Shown here: one piece after another, positions 25,509-34,139 of the stretch
How the letters are laid out: each line of letters begins with the position of its first letter
Position numbering within the stretch: position 1 is the first letter of the stretch
NCBI GenBank assembly: GCA_910585005.1
Contig: CAJUCN010000016.1
Span: forward strand, 13,639-77,638
DNA from: an uncultured Lachnospiraceae bacterium
GTDB taxonomy: Bacteria; Bacillota; Clostridia; Lachnospirales; Lachnospiraceae
Direction of reading: 5' to 3'
DNA length: 64,000 nt
Made by a program: the position numbers and the translations under genes
Notes under the pieces: model-generated
Database searches by the model: none
What the model saw: only the letters and a program-made list of their open reading frames with translations
Told to the model about the DNA's origin: nothing

Positions 25509-25652
25509 TTACTTATGTCCGCATCCCCCTGCACAATTCTTGCAGTCACAGCCGCACTGCAGGGATTTTCCACTCCTTTTATCACAAACCATCTTTCTAA
25601 CTACCAATCCAACTATCATAACTAATACTGCTGCCGTAATGATTGTTCCCAT
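25509..25652 (-). CDS. FeoB-associated Cys-rich membrane protein
   Basis: 47 residues. It reads MGTIITAAVLVMIVGLVV, one membrane helix, then basic RKMVCDKRSGKS and a cysteine cluster LQCGCDCKNCAGGCGHK. This is the small protein family often found after feoB in Clostridia, whose cysteines may pass iron to or from the transporter. The ATG (25650-25652) has a strong AGCAGGAGG site. The gene overlaps the end of feoB by 31 nt in another frame, so its expression is tied to feoB. The role is known only by association. Confidence 0.88.
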   Translation of the reverse strand: MGTIITAAVLVMIVGLVVRKMVCDKRSGKSLQCGCDCKNCAGGCGHK

Positions 25653-27802
25653 AATAACCTCCTGCTTTCTTTATGAGGGCGCACAAGCAAAAAAAGAAAA
25701 CTGATCACCAGCATAATTGCCGCTGCCGTCCCAATACCAAAAGTTCCCGCACTGACCCACACGCTGATCTGAAACACGCAAAGGGAAACCACATACGCCA
25801 GCGCCGTCTGATATCCAATTGCAAACCAAAACCATTTTGCATTGTTCATTTCCCTTTTCATTGCGCCCATTGCCGCAAAACAGGGGGCGCATAAAAGATT
25901 AAAAATCAAAAAAGAATATGCTGCTGCCGCACTCACACTGCCTGCCAATATGCCCCAAATTTCTTCCCCTTCCTCCGCCACTTCCGCAAAACCAAAAAGG
26001 ATCCCAATGGTTCCCACTACATTTTCCTTGGCAATTAATCCGGTGATGGCGGCAACCACCATCTTCCAGTCTCCCCAGCCAAGGGGGATAAACAGTGGAG
26101 CAAACAAACCGCCAAGCTTGGCCAGAATACTGTTGTCGAGCTGTTCCGCCTCCAGTATTCCAAATGAACCGTCCACCCAGCCAAACCGCATAAAAAACCA
26201 GAGGACAATCGTCGATAAAAGAATGACCGTCCCTGCCTTCTTGATAAAGGACCATCCTCTCTCCCACATGCTCCGCAGCACATTCCCTACAGTCGGCATA
26301 TGGTACGCCGGAAGTTCCATCACAAAAGGCGCCGGGTCTCCTGCAAACATTTTCGTCTTTTTTAATATGATACCGGAACATACGATCGCTGCAAATCCTA
26401 CAAACCAAGCGCTCCATGCCACCCATGCCGCCCCGTCAAACAACGCTCCGGCGATCAGCCCAATAATAGGAAGCTTTGCCCCGCAGGGAATAAAGGTGGT
26501 TGTCATGATCGTCATTTTACGATCCCTGTCATTTTCAATGGTCCTGGACGCCATAATTCCCGGAACGCCACACCCGGTACCAATCAATATCGGGATAAAG
26601 GATTTACCGGACAGGCCAAACTTCCTGAAAATCCGGTCCATAATAAAAGCAACCCTTGCCATATATCCACATGCCTCCAAAAAGGCTAAGAAGATAAAAA
26701 GCACCAACATCTGAGGCACAAATCCAAGCACTGCCCCCACACCTGCTACCATACCGTCAAGGATCAGGGATTGCAGCCAGTCCGCACATGCCGCCCTATT
26801 CAGGATCGTTTCTACCAAAGCTGGGATTCCCGGGATCTCCAGGCCAAACAAATTCCATCCATCGCCAAATACCCCATCATTGGCCCATTCTGCCGCCCAT
26901 GTTCCCACCGTCGTAACGGAAATATAATACACAAGAAACATCACCACTGCAAAAAGGGGAAAGGCAAGCCATCTATTCGTCACTATTCTATCAATCTTAT
27001 CGGAAACCGTCAATTTCCCTTTGCCGTTCTTTTTATAACAGCATTCGGTAACAGACGAAACAAAAACATATCTCTCGTTGGTAATGATACTTTCCGCATC
27101 GTCATCCATCTCCTTTTCGATCATCTCAATTTCCGGTGAGACATCTGGTACAAAAGCCATTTTTTCCGCAATCTTATCATCTCTTTCAAGAAGCTTAATG
27201 GCAAAGAAACGTTTCTGCTCCTCCGGGATGCCGCTTCCCAGCTTACTTTCTATCCTCTCCAGTACATTTTCTACCCTCACTGAAAATTTATGTACGGGAG
27301 GCCCTACCTTCTTCTCTTTTGCCAACATCATCGCTTTTTCCGCCGCATTCATGATCCCTGTTCCTTTCAGGGCGGAAATTTCAACCACCTGACACCCCAG
27401 CTTTCCAGATAGTTTAGCCGTATCAATCCGATCCCCGCCTTTTTCCACAAGATCCATCATATTCACAGCTATGACCATGGGAATTCCCAGCTCCATAAGC
27501 TGCGTTGACAAATAAAGGTTTCTTTCTATATTCGTTCCGTCAACAAGGTTGATAATTGCATCCGGCCTTTCTGTGATCAAGTAAGTTCTTGCCACTACCT
27601 CTTCTAACGTATACGGGGAAAGGGAATATATTCCCGGAAGATCCATGATCTCAACTTCCTTGTTCCCTTTTAGTTTTCCTACCTTTCTCTCCACCGTAAC
27701 GCCAGGCCAGTTCCCCACGAACTGATTTGATCCTGTAAGTGCATTAAATAGTGTTGTTTTACCGCAGTTTGGATTTCCTGCAAGCGCAATCGTAATAGCC
27801 AT
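25622..27802 (-). CDS. feoB: Ferrous iron transport protein B, FeoB
   Basis: 726 residues. The N-terminal G-protein domain has G1 GNPNCGKTTLFN, G3 MDLPGIYSLSPYT and G4 VNMMD, followed by a helical GDI-like region (about 165-265) and a membrane domain with two Gate motifs: the first near GYMARVAFIMDRIF, the second near LLCAPCFAAMG. GTP binding and hydrolysis drive Fe2+ uptake across the cytoplasmic membrane. It lies 51 bp after feoA, with a TTAG-N6-CTAA inverted repeat just before it. It ends inside the small Cys-rich membrane protein gene. Confidence 0.97.
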   Translation of the reverse strand: MAITIALAGNPNCGKTTLFNALTGSNQFVGNWPGVTVERKVGKLKGNKEVEIMDLPGIYSLSPYTLEEVVARTYLITERPDAIINLVDGTNIERNLYLSTQLMELGIPMVIAVNMMDLVEKGGDRIDTAKLSGKLGCQVVEISALKGTGIMNAAEKAMMLAKEKKVGPPVHKFSVRVENVLERIESKLGSGIPEEQKRFFAIKLLERDDKIAEKMAFVPDVSPEIEMIEKEMDDDAESIITNERYVFVSSVTECCYKKNGKGKLTVSDKIDRIVTNRWLAFPLFAVVMFLVYYISVTTVGTWAAEWANDGVFGDGWNLFGLEIPGIPALVETILNRAACADWLQSLILDGMVAGVGAVLGFVPQMLVLFIFLAFLEACGYMARVAFIMDRIFRKFGLSGKSFIPILIGTGCGVPGIMASRTIENDRDRKMTIMTTTFIPCGAKLPIIGLIAGALFDGAAWVAWSAWFVGFAAIVCSGIILKKTKMFAGDPAPFVMELPAYHMPTVGNVLRSMWERGWSFIKKAGTVILLSTIVLWFFMRFGWVDGSFGILEAEQLDNSILAKLGGLFAPLFIPLGWGDWKMVVAAITGLIAKENVVGTIGILFGFAEVAEEGEEIWGILAGSVSAAAAYSFLIFNLLCAPCFAAMGAMKREMNNAKWFWFAIGYQTALAYVVSLCVFQISVWVSAGTFGIGTAAAIMLVISFLFLLVRPHKESRRLLWEQSLRQQY

Positions 27803-27814
27803 ATTTCACCTCTC

Positions 27815-27838
27815 CTAACCAATATTAGTTATGTCTAA
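27815..27838. promoter_or_regulatory. Inverted repeats before feoB, possible iron-regulator site
   Basis: TTAGTTATGTCTAA (27825-27838) has TTAG and CTAA ends, and it overlaps CTAACCAATATTAG (27815-27828), another TTAG/CTAA-type inverted repeat. The TTAG core matches the feoA promoter operator. Binding by the DtxR-type protein encoded at 29968 is inferred. Confidence 0.35.
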
Positions 27839-27853
27839 CTTTTGTGTAAAAAA

Positions 27854-28093
27854 TTATGCTTCCTCAGGAAGCAATTCCACAAGAATCATTTCGGCATCCG
27901 CCTTTCTTATAGACAACTCATATCCACGCACGGTAATCTCCACCGGATCCCCTAAGGGGGCGACCTTTCTCACAGATACTTCTACTCCTTTGGTAATTCC
28001 CATGTCCATGATTCTGCGCTTTACCGCCCCTTCACCAGTAAGCCTGCTCACCTTTCCCTTCCTGCCACAGGGGACTTCTCTCAATGTTTTCAT
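27854..28093 (-). CDS. feoA: FeoA, ferrous iron transport accessory protein
   Basis: 79 residues, an SH3-like beta-barrel. The FeoA pattern is clear: SRLTGEGAVKRRIMDMGITKGVEVSVRKVAPLGDPVEITVRGYELSIRKADAEMI. FeoA is a cytoplasmic partner that docks on FeoB to stimulate uptake. It is the first gene of the feo operon, with its own promoter and palindromic operator at 28136-28166. Confidence 0.95.
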   Translation of the reverse strand: MKTLREVPCGRKGKVSRLTGEGAVKRRIMDMGITKGVEVSVRKVAPLGDPVEITVRGYELSIRKADAEMILVELLPEEA

Positions 28094-28135
28094 CTCACAC
28101 CTTCTTTCCTTTCCTGTTCCTGATCGCTTATATAG

Positions 28136-28166
28136 TTAGTTTAAACTACCATTGGTTAGTTGTCAA
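28136..28166 (-). promoter_or_regulatory. feoA promoter with palindromic operator
   Basis: Minus-strand TTGACA (28161-28166), 17-bp spacer, TAAACT (28138-28143). A perfect 12-bp palindrome TAGTTTAAACTA (28137-28148) covers the -10 box. Inverted TTAG/CTAA-type sequences of this kind are the targets of DtxR/IdeR/MntR-type metal regulators, and one such regulator is encoded at 29968-30330. Confidence 0.7.
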
Positions 28167-28241
28167 TACCTATATTGCCTATAACCAGATTATTCAAAAA
28201 TTTTGGTCAGATATCGGTCTAAGCGCTTTTTACCTCCTCAT

Positions 28242-28892
28242 TCATACGCGGCCTCTTCTTCCCCAATACCTGCAGGTACGCTTCTTATATTCCAGATACT
28301 GATCCCCAAATACGGTTGCCAAATACTTCTCTTCCTGGAGAATCTGCAAGTGGAACATGATCACCGCCCATACCGTAAAAAGGAGTAACACCCAATTGAA
28401 ATACATAAGCAAAACCCCAACATATATCATGTCAAATCCCAAAAAAGCAGGATTCCTGCTATACTGGTAAATACCACAGGATACAAATTCCGTCCGGTCC
28501 GTATCCGGGATCCCTGCCCGCCAGCTATCTTTCATCGTCCATACCGCCGTGAAAAAAATACCGTCACCCAAAAAACCTGCTACAGCTCCCACGCCTCTTA
28601 TTGCAGACGGCATAAAATTCCAGTTCCATACCATGGAAACCAACTCCACCGGAATCATCAAGACCGTAGCTGCCAGCAAAGTCATCTCCCTAATCCGGAC
28701 TGACTTATCCTTCCCCGATCCAAGCTGGTTTGTCCGGATTCCCTGACGCTTTTGCTGTAATTGTTTTGCAAAATAGATCCCGTAAAAAATTACCAAAACA
28801 AAACAAGCCGGAATGAAAAAAATATTTCCAAACTTTCCTGCCAAAAAAACAGATGTAGGGCCGTCTGCCCCACCAATCACTGAAATCCCCAT
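28242..28892 (-). CDS. Isoprenylcysteine methyltransferase-like membrane protein (ICMT family)
   Basis: 216 residues. Residues 3-20 read ISVIGGADGPTSVFLAGK, a motif otherwise familiar from OadB-type sodium-pump decarboxylase subunits. After a first membrane helix (about 23-43) and linker come four more helices. The C-terminus has YQYSRNPAFLGFDMIYVGV and EEKYLATVFGDQYLEYKKRTCRYWGR, the SAM-binding RHP-like and E-E-L motifs of the ICMT/phospholipid methyltransferase family. The substrate in bacteria is generally unknown. ATG follows AGGAGGGAAC, so the N-terminal motif is translated. It is 21 nt downstream of the P-loop gene, which starts with a similar motif. Confidence 0.75.
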   Translation of the reverse strand: MGISVIGGADGPTSVFLAGKFGNIFFIPACFVLVIFYGIYFAKQLQQKRQGIRTNQLGSGKDKSVRIREMTLLAATVLMIPVELVSMVWNWNFMPSAIRGVGAVAGFLGDGIFFTAVWTMKDSWRAGIPDTDRTEFVSCGIYQYSRNPAFLGFDMIYVGVLLMYFNWVLLLFTVWAVIMFHLQILQEEKYLATVFGDQYLEYKKRTCRYWGRRGRV

Positions 28893-28913
28893 GTTCCCTC
28901 CTATTTTACTCTC

Positions 28914-29786
28914 TTATCCGGCAAAGCTGCGGCATTTCGCTATCAGAGCCTCTTCCTTGTCTTTTGCATGCAAAACAAGGCAGTCCTCTTTTACCACCTC
29001 ACGGATGATCTTTAATTCTAAACGCCGTCTTCGCTCAAAATGTCTTACCACATCTTCTATCCCTTCGTAACCGTGGGCTTTCCCATAAGGAGACTCTTTC
29101 AGGTAATTCAGCATAAGGGGATACCACATTTCGTTCCCGTTCTCGTCACTGCGCTCTCTCTTCACATGAAGAAGATTCCTTTTAATCTCCTCTGAATCCA
29201 AATAGATCAGGCCAAAGCCCTTTTCCTTCAAAATTCCATAGGCTTCCTCATAAAAGGCAAGGATCTTTTCCTCCGGCAACTGATAAAACAACATCAAAGA
29301 CTCAATGGAATTCTGAAAAAACGAACACTCAAAAATACACCCTTCTCCAAAAAAACGACGATATCTTTTCATAATCGTATGACGAAATGTCTCAAAGTCT
29401 ACCCTGCCATTGTAGATCTCATATTGTTCCATCTCCTGATAAAAACTGCGCTCCTCCGCCAAAACCCGGGTATAGGCAACGATATACCTGTCATCTTCCT
29501 GGCTGGTCTTATCCCGGATCTCCTTTTCAAAATCAGAATACCGGCACAAAATACTTTTCCACTCATCCTTTGTCAGATAACTGCACCATGCAAGCTCCAC
29601 CGGAGACAAATCCCCTTCCCGGTAGGGCCTGCACTCCGGCCATTGTCTCACAAGGCGGTTTAGCAGCGTGCTTTTTCCCGTCCCCGGCACCCCTTCTATA
29701 AAAAGATTTCTTTTTCCTAGTGCAAAAACACTGGTTGGCTCGTCTACGCCTGGGATGCTGGATATTCCTCCGGCTTCTTTCTCCAT
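28914..29786 (-). CDS. P-loop NTPase/kinase-like protein of unknown function
   Basis: 290 residues. The N-terminal peptide ISSIPGVDEPTSVFALGK (8-25) matches the N-terminus of the next gene in 12 of 18 positions. A Walker A motif, GVPGTGKST, is at 32-40, after LFIEG. Later segments include GFGLIYLDSEEIKRNLLHVKRERSDENGNEMW. The layout resembles small-molecule kinases or ATPases that act on metabolites, but the substrate is not apparent. Soluble. The start is supported by AAAGGAG 7 nt upstream. Likely an operon with the ICMT-like gene. It could also be described as an AAA_33-type ATPase; confidence in the P-loop is high, in the function low. Confidence 0.7.
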   Translation of the reverse strand: MEKEAGGISSIPGVDEPTSVFALGKRNLFIEGVPGTGKSTLLNRLVRQWPECRPYREGDLSPVELAWCSYLTKDEWKSILCRYSDFEKEIRDKTSQEDDRYIVAYTRVLAEERSFYQEMEQYEIYNGRVDFETFRHTIMKRYRRFFGEGCIFECSFFQNSIESLMLFYQLPEEKILAFYEEAYGILKEKGFGLIYLDSEEIKRNLLHVKRERSDENGNEMWYPLMLNYLKESPYGKAHGYEGIEDVVRHFERRRRLELKIIREVVKEDCLVLHAKDKEEALIAKCRSFAG

Positions 29787-29919
29787 ACCCAGCTCCTTTC
29801 TGGCAAACCTCTTCGTCCCTTTCCCTTAACTTCCCATATCACCAAAAATTTTATCACACCTGCCCTTTGAAATCCATTGCTCTTTCTTTTCTTTTATTTT
29901 TTTTATCTTTTCTTTGTGG

Positions 29920-29946
29920 TATAATTTTGAAAAATGCCTAAACTAA
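29920..29946 (+). promoter_or_regulatory. Promoter and operator half-site of the DtxR-family gene
   Basis: TATAAT at 29920-29925 in a T-rich region with no good -35 box. TAAACTAA at 29939-29946 is the same eight bases (opposite orientation) as TTAGTTTA in the feoA operator. It lies 21-29 nt upstream of the start codon, in a position to block transcription. Confidence 0.45.
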
Positions 29947-29967
29947 TTGATAAAATGGAGGGTTATT

Positions 29968-30330
29968 ATGCATAGAAATGAATCTGCTGAAGACTATCTG
30001 GAAACGATACTGATCCTAAGCAAAACCCGCCCTGTGGTACGTTCCGTTGACATTGCCGAAGAGATGGGCTTTAAAAAACCAAGCGTCAGCGTTGCCATGA
30101 AAAACCTTCGGGAAAAAGAGCACATCACCGTCACCAAGGAAGGGTTTATTTATCTGACCCCCTCCGGCAGGGAAATTGCGGAGATGATCTATGAACGCCA
30201 TGAACTGCTTACTAAATGGCTGGTAGCATTAGGCGTGGATGAAAAAATTGCAGTCAAAGATGCCTGCCGGATCGAACACGACATCAGCAAAGAAAGCTTT
30301 GAAGCCCTCAAAAAACACATTAAATCCTAA
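29968..30330 (+). CDS. DtxR/MntR-family metal-responsive transcriptional regulator
   Basis: 120 residues, starting from the ATG with GGAGGG 6 nt upstream (an earlier frame start lacks a site). The N-terminal winged helix has SAEDYLETILILSK and SVDIAEEMGFKKPSVSVAMKNLREKEHITVTKEGFIYLTPSGREIAE. The dimerisation/metal region follows with ERHELLTKWLVALGVDEKIAVKDACRIEHDIS, with Glu/His/Cys/Glu/His in the usual metal-ligand positions. There is no SH3 domain, as in MntR/ short DtxR types. It is likely to sense iron or manganese and repress feoA, because the operator half-site recurs in its own promoter. It is 33 nt upstream of the hydrolase gene, so both may be one operon. Confidence 0.88.
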   Translation: MHRNESAEDYLETILILSKTRPVVRSVDIAEEMGFKKPSVSVAMKNLREKEHITVTKEGFIYLTPSGREIAEMIYERHELLTKWLVALGVDEKIAVKDACRIEHDISKESFEALKKHIKS

Positions 30331-30363
30331 CCTTTGCCAGTACTTCTGTATAGGAGGGCCGTT

Positions 30364-31347
30364 ATGCCAAAAATGCCTCAAATCTTACCTGAAACCTGTT
30401 TTCATGAATCTATGGACCGTGAAGTGATTCCTTATCTTTCAGCCATCTGTCGATCTGATTACCTTCCCATTGATCCGTCCCGGGGCGATGCCGGGCGGCT
30501 TTACTATGAAGTCTATCGCCCTGCAAATGCCCGGGGCGCCATTGTGATAAGCCACGGTTTTTGTGAGACCATCGAAAAGTACAAAGAAGTCGTTTACTAT
30601 TTTACAAAAATGGGTTTTCAGGTTTACCTTGCCGACCAGCGGGGGCATGGACGGTCCCTTCGGGATACCAGCCACCCAAACATGGTGCATATCAACCGCT
30701 TTGAGGATTATGTTGAGACGTTCCACCACTTTCTATTATCGGTAGTCAAGCCAAACTGCGGCAATCTTCCCCTGTATCTTTACGCCCATTCTATGGGAGG
30801 CGGCATTGGCGCGCTTTACCTGGAGACTTACCCGGATACCTTTCAAAAGGCAATCCTGACTTCCCCCATGCTTGCAATCTCTATGGGGCCCGTCCCTGCT
30901 TTTCTTGCAAAAGCGCTGGGCTTTATCATGGTCAGGATTGGAAGATCCGAATCCTACGCCCCAGGACAGCATGCTTTCCTCCCTGGTGAAAAATGGGAAG
31001 AAAGCGGTTCCGCCTGCCGGGAACGTTTTTCTTATTACCAACACAAAAAAGAATCCACGCCCCTTTTCCAGAACAGCGGTTCCAGCTATGGCTGGGCATA
31101 CCAGTCCCTTTGTACCTGCCGTAAGATCACGCAAAAAAGGAACTGTATGAAAGTCACAGTTCCCGTTTTGGTGTTTCAGTCTTTCCATGATACTTTCGTA
31201 AAAGCATCCGCCATCAAATGTTTTGTGCAAAATACTCCCACTGCAAAACTTGTTCCCATAAAAGGCAGCCGCCATGAAATCTATAACAGCCATCAGGAAG
31301 TCCTGATTCCCTATTATCAGGAAATATTCCGCTTTTTAGATTTGTGA
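30364..31347 (+). CDS. Alpha/beta hydrolase, monoacylglycerol lipase-like (Hydrolase_4)
   Basis: About 327 residues, from the ATG with AGGAGGG upstream. The catalytic serine sits in AHSMGGGIG, the oxyanion region in IVISHGFCETIEKYKEV, and the Asp and His in FQSFHDTFVKA and KGSRHEIYN. DQRGHGRSL is the cap/strand motif of Hydrolase_4 esterases. The protein is soluble and probably cleaves acyl esters; family members include lysophospholipases and monoacylglycerol lipases. Its gene follows the DtxR-type regulator, but no functional link is evident. It ends within a 35-codon frame from the opposite strand (31336-31443). Confidence 0.88.
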   Translation: MPKMPQILPETCFHESMDREVIPYLSAICRSDYLPIDPSRGDAGRLYYEVYRPANARGAIVISHGFCETIEKYKEVVYYFTKMGFQVYLADQRGHGRSLRDTSHPNMVHINRFEDYVETFHHFLLSVVKPNCGNLPLYLYAHSMGGGIGALYLETYPDTFQKAILTSPMLAISMGPVPAFLAKALGFIMVRIGRSESYAPGQHAFLPGEKWEESGSACRERFSYYQHKKESTPLFQNSGSSYGWAYQSLCTCRKITQKRNCMKVTVPVLVFQSFHDTFVKASAIKCFVQNTPTAKLVPIKGSRHEIYNSHQEVLIPYYQEIFRFLDL

Positions 31348-31443
31348 AACGCCCAAGGCTTTTCCTTCTTCAATGGCAAAGTCCACATAAGCGTCCACCC
31401 GTGCTGTGGCAATATTTCCTTCCCGGCAATCCCTCCTGGCCAT
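31336..31443 (-). CDS. Possible 35-residue protein coupled to the beta-mannosidase gene
   Basis: The frame starts with an ATG that shares a TAATG junction with the beta-mannosidase stop codon and encodes MARRDCREGNIATARVDAY followed by VDFAIEEGKALGVSQI. It would be a soluble, mostly helical peptide. AGGAGGG lies within its start region and would be a poor site for it. It might be a decayed C-terminal fragment of a larger enzyme. It overlaps the hydrolase gene end by 12 nt. Confidence 0.3.
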   Translation of the reverse strand: MARRDCREGNIATARVDAYVDFAIEEGKALGVSQI

Positions 31444-33947
31444 TACGCAATATCCCACACGGATCTGCACGTTACTTCTGCCGCATCTCCGGCTACGATT
31501 TCTACGGTGCACTCCCCGGCTTCCATATCAAAGAAGTTATCAGACAACCATAAGTCCCCGTCTACTCCTATAATTTCCACATTTTTTGCATAGGCATCCG
31601 CCTTTACCGTGATCCGTTTTCCTTCTTTTTTCACCTGCAGATGCGGGTCCTCAAAGAAATAATGCTTAGGCGGTGTAAACAAACAGGTATTCCTGGAAAC
31701 CACCCTTCCATCCACTTCAAAACAATATTCCAAATGGATCTCTCTCTCATGATATCCCTCAAAATCCATCTTTTCAAGCCATAATCCCGAAAGCGCCGGC
31801 ACGCTTATCTGTCTGCTCCCCTCCTGGATCACACTGCTGTCTGGCCTTCTAAGCGCCCATCGTACCATGCCGCACACTTCTTCCATGGTCTCGTTCGCCA
31901 CATGAAGCCTTGCAGAAAGCTCGATCGGCTTTGGCTGGGCTATACAGTATGGCCTTTCGCTAAGTTCCCCAACTTCCTCACAAGAGATCATCACCGGAGC
32001 AAACATTCTTTTTTCTGCATAGTGAAGGGCCTTGTAACGTCCATAATAATCAATACTTGCCCAGGAAGCCACAGGCCAGATATCGTTAAGCTGCCATACC
32101 ACCGCTCCCATGCACCTTCCTCTATGACGCCTGAAATGCTCCACCCCATAACGAATTGCATCCGCCTGGAGAAGCTGGGACGCAAACAAAAGGTGGTCAA
32201 AATCCTTGGGAAACAGATACGTTGCAGAAAGATAGTTTAAAATTTTCCCGTTGGCCGCCGTATTTCTCTGGTGCATCTCCATCACCCTGGAAAAAATATT
32301 CCGATCCCCTTCATCAGTAAAACTTTCCACGGTTTTCAGGCATGGAAAAGACTGGAATCCAAATTCCGACAGGTAACGGAAACGGAACTTTCTGTACTCC
32401 GTAAAAGGTTTATTTCCGTGCCATACATCCCAATAATGCACATCACCTCTATTTTCATCCCATGGATTATCATAATTTCCGCCGGACGAAGGGGATGAAG
32501 GCCAGTAAAAAGCTGCCGGATCCTCTTCTTTTATGATCTTTGGGATAATATATTCATAAAGCTTGATATAATCATTTTTTTGTTTCGCAGTCGTCTTCCA
32601 GCATCCGTCAAGCACCTGGGTTTCCATCTCGTTATTGCCGCACCACAGGGCAAGACAGGCATGATGACGTATCCGCCTTACATTTTCAATGGTTTCCTGC
32701 ACCACATTTGCCTCAAATTCATCATCCAGTTCATAGGACGCACAGGCGTACATAAAATCCTGCCATACGATAAGCCCCAGCTCATCACAGATATCGAAGA
32801 AAAAGTCATCCGGATAATAGCCCCCGCCCCAGACACGGATACAATTATGATTTGCCCAAACCGCATCCTCAAGAAGCTTTCTGGTCCGGTTAGGCGTCAC
32901 TCTTCCAAGCAGATTATCCTCCGGGATATAGTCCGCCCCCATGGCAAAAATCTTCACTCCATTTACTTCATGGGCGAAGCAATTTCCCCATTCATCCTTT
33001 TCCGTATTCACCGTTATCGTACGCAGCCCGATTCTTCGCTGCCACAAATCCAGCGCTCCGCTCTCATCCAAAAGTTCCGCCTTCACCTGGTAAAGGGGCT
33101 GCCCGCCGTAGCCCTTTGGCCACCAGATCTTAGGATCTTCAATCAGGATCTGGTAATTTTGTTCTTCCGCACTGCCTGGATCCTGATCCTCAACCATATA
33201 TTCCTTTCCATCCGGATCTGTCACCGTAATCTTCACATGCCCCTCTTGGCCTGCATCAAATCCATTGGTTTCCAGGCTGCCAAATAACTCTAACGCAATA
33301 TCAAAAGTAAGGAGTACCTTCCCCTCTTCATGCTTCTGTGTTATGTAAACTGAATCAAACCTGCTTTTCTTTATGCCCAGCAAAGATACATCCCTAAAGA
33401 TCCCGGCATCAGGAAGCCTTGGCCCCCAATCCCACCCGAACATACAGTGTGCTTTACGCAAGTGGGGGAAACCTTCCATCGCATCCGTTGAGCCTCCCGT
33501 ATACACTTTTTTATTTTCCTCTTCGATATATTTCGTAGGCGAACGGAACGTCACCTTCAACTGGTTCATACCCTCTTTTAAGGCATCGGATAAGAGCAAG
33601 TCAAACTCCCATATCCTGTGCATGTTATAAGCGCATCCCAAATACTCCCCGTTTAAATAAATATCCGCCAGGGTGTCGATTCCGTCAAACCTAAGTAATA
33701 GCGCATCGTAAGAAAACATCTCTTCCGTCACCTGGAAATCCCTGGTAAAAGAAAAATCATTTTCCATAAGCGGCAGTACCTTTAACTCATTGTCACGGTA
33801 ATACGGATCCGGGATCAGTTTTTGCTCCAGCAAAGCTTCATACACGCTTCCAGGCACTTTGGCATCAATACCCTCTGCCGGTATCATTGCCTCATCGGCT
33901 CCTAATATATTTAACTTCCATATCCCATTTAAGTCCATCTTTAACAT
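31443..33947 (-). CDS. GH2 beta-mannosidase
   Basis: 834 residues. N-terminal sugar-binding domain (1-190: DLNGIWKLNILGADEAMIPAEG, FRSPTKYIEEENKK), an immunoglobulin-like domain, then a TIM barrel. The acid/base Glu lies in LWCGNNEMETQ and the nucleophile Glu in LSEFGFQSFPCLKTVE, as in GH2 beta-mannosidases. The pocket motif HLRKAHCMFGWDWGP is typical of that group. It has no signal peptide, so it hydrolyses imported beta-mannosides in the cytoplasm. The ATG at 33945-33947 has only a weak GGGAAAAG site. It is separate from the GH38-like operon at 57.5-62.5 kb but fits a mannan or N-glycan theme. Confidence 0.93.
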   Translation of the reverse strand: MLKMDLNGIWKLNILGADEAMIPAEGIDAKVPGSVYEALLEQKLIPDPYYRDNELKVLPLMENDFSFTRDFQVTEEMFSYDALLLRFDGIDTLADIYLNGEYLGCAYNMHRIWEFDLLLSDALKEGMNQLKVTFRSPTKYIEEENKKVYTGGSTDAMEGFPHLRKAHCMFGWDWGPRLPDAGIFRDVSLLGIKKSRFDSVYITQKHEEGKVLLTFDIALELFGSLETNGFDAGQEGHVKITVTDPDGKEYMVEDQDPGSAEEQNYQILIEDPKIWWPKGYGGQPLYQVKAELLDESGALDLWQRRIGLRTITVNTEKDEWGNCFAHEVNGVKIFAMGADYIPEDNLLGRVTPNRTRKLLEDAVWANHNCIRVWGGGYYPDDFFFDICDELGLIVWQDFMYACASYELDDEFEANVVQETIENVRRIRHHACLALWCGNNEMETQVLDGCWKTTAKQKNDYIKLYEYIIPKIIKEEDPAAFYWPSSPSSGGNYDNPWDENRGDVHYWDVWHGNKPFTEYRKFRFRYLSEFGFQSFPCLKTVESFTDEGDRNIFSRVMEMHQRNTAANGKILNYLSATYLFPKDFDHLLFASQLLQADAIRYGVEHFRRHRGRCMGAVVWQLNDIWPVASWASIDYYGRYKALHYAEKRMFAPVMISCEEVGELSERPYCIAQPKPIELSARLHVANETMEEVCGMVRWALRRPDSSVIQEGSRQISVPALSGLWLEKMDFEGYHEREIHLEYCFEVDGRVVSRNTCLFTPPKHYFFEDPHLQVKKEGKRITVKADAYAKNVEIIGVDGDLWLSDNFFDMEAGECTVEIVAGDAAEVTCRSVWDIA

Positions 33948-34023
33948 AACTTTCGCTTTTCCCAGCCTTTCTTTCGCTTAATTTTTTGTAGTATAGCATA
34001 TAATACCCCCGGAAAATATAACT

Positions 34024-34088
34024 TTTCCTTGAGGAAATTGTAATAAATGATTTTCCTCTGGTGATACTGCATTGCACTATGTTATACT
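34024..34088 (+). promoter_or_regulatory. Palindrome and -10 box before the small membrane protein
   Basis: TTTCCTTGAGGAAA at 34024-34037 is a 6-bp inverted repeat with a 2-nt centre. TATACT at 34083-34088 is a possible -10 element, with no convincing -35 box. It lies 50-115 bp upstream of the gene at 34140. Confidence 0.3.
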
Positions 34089-34139
34089 AATAGAAATATT
34101 ACCTGGTTTCAAAATATTACAAACAATAAAGGAGTTTTT

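Noticed and set aside
25842..26714. Long plus-strand frame opposite feoB (290 codons)
   Set aside because: It has no ribosome-binding site and lies antisense to the strongly supported FeoB membrane domain; its composition mirrors that gene.
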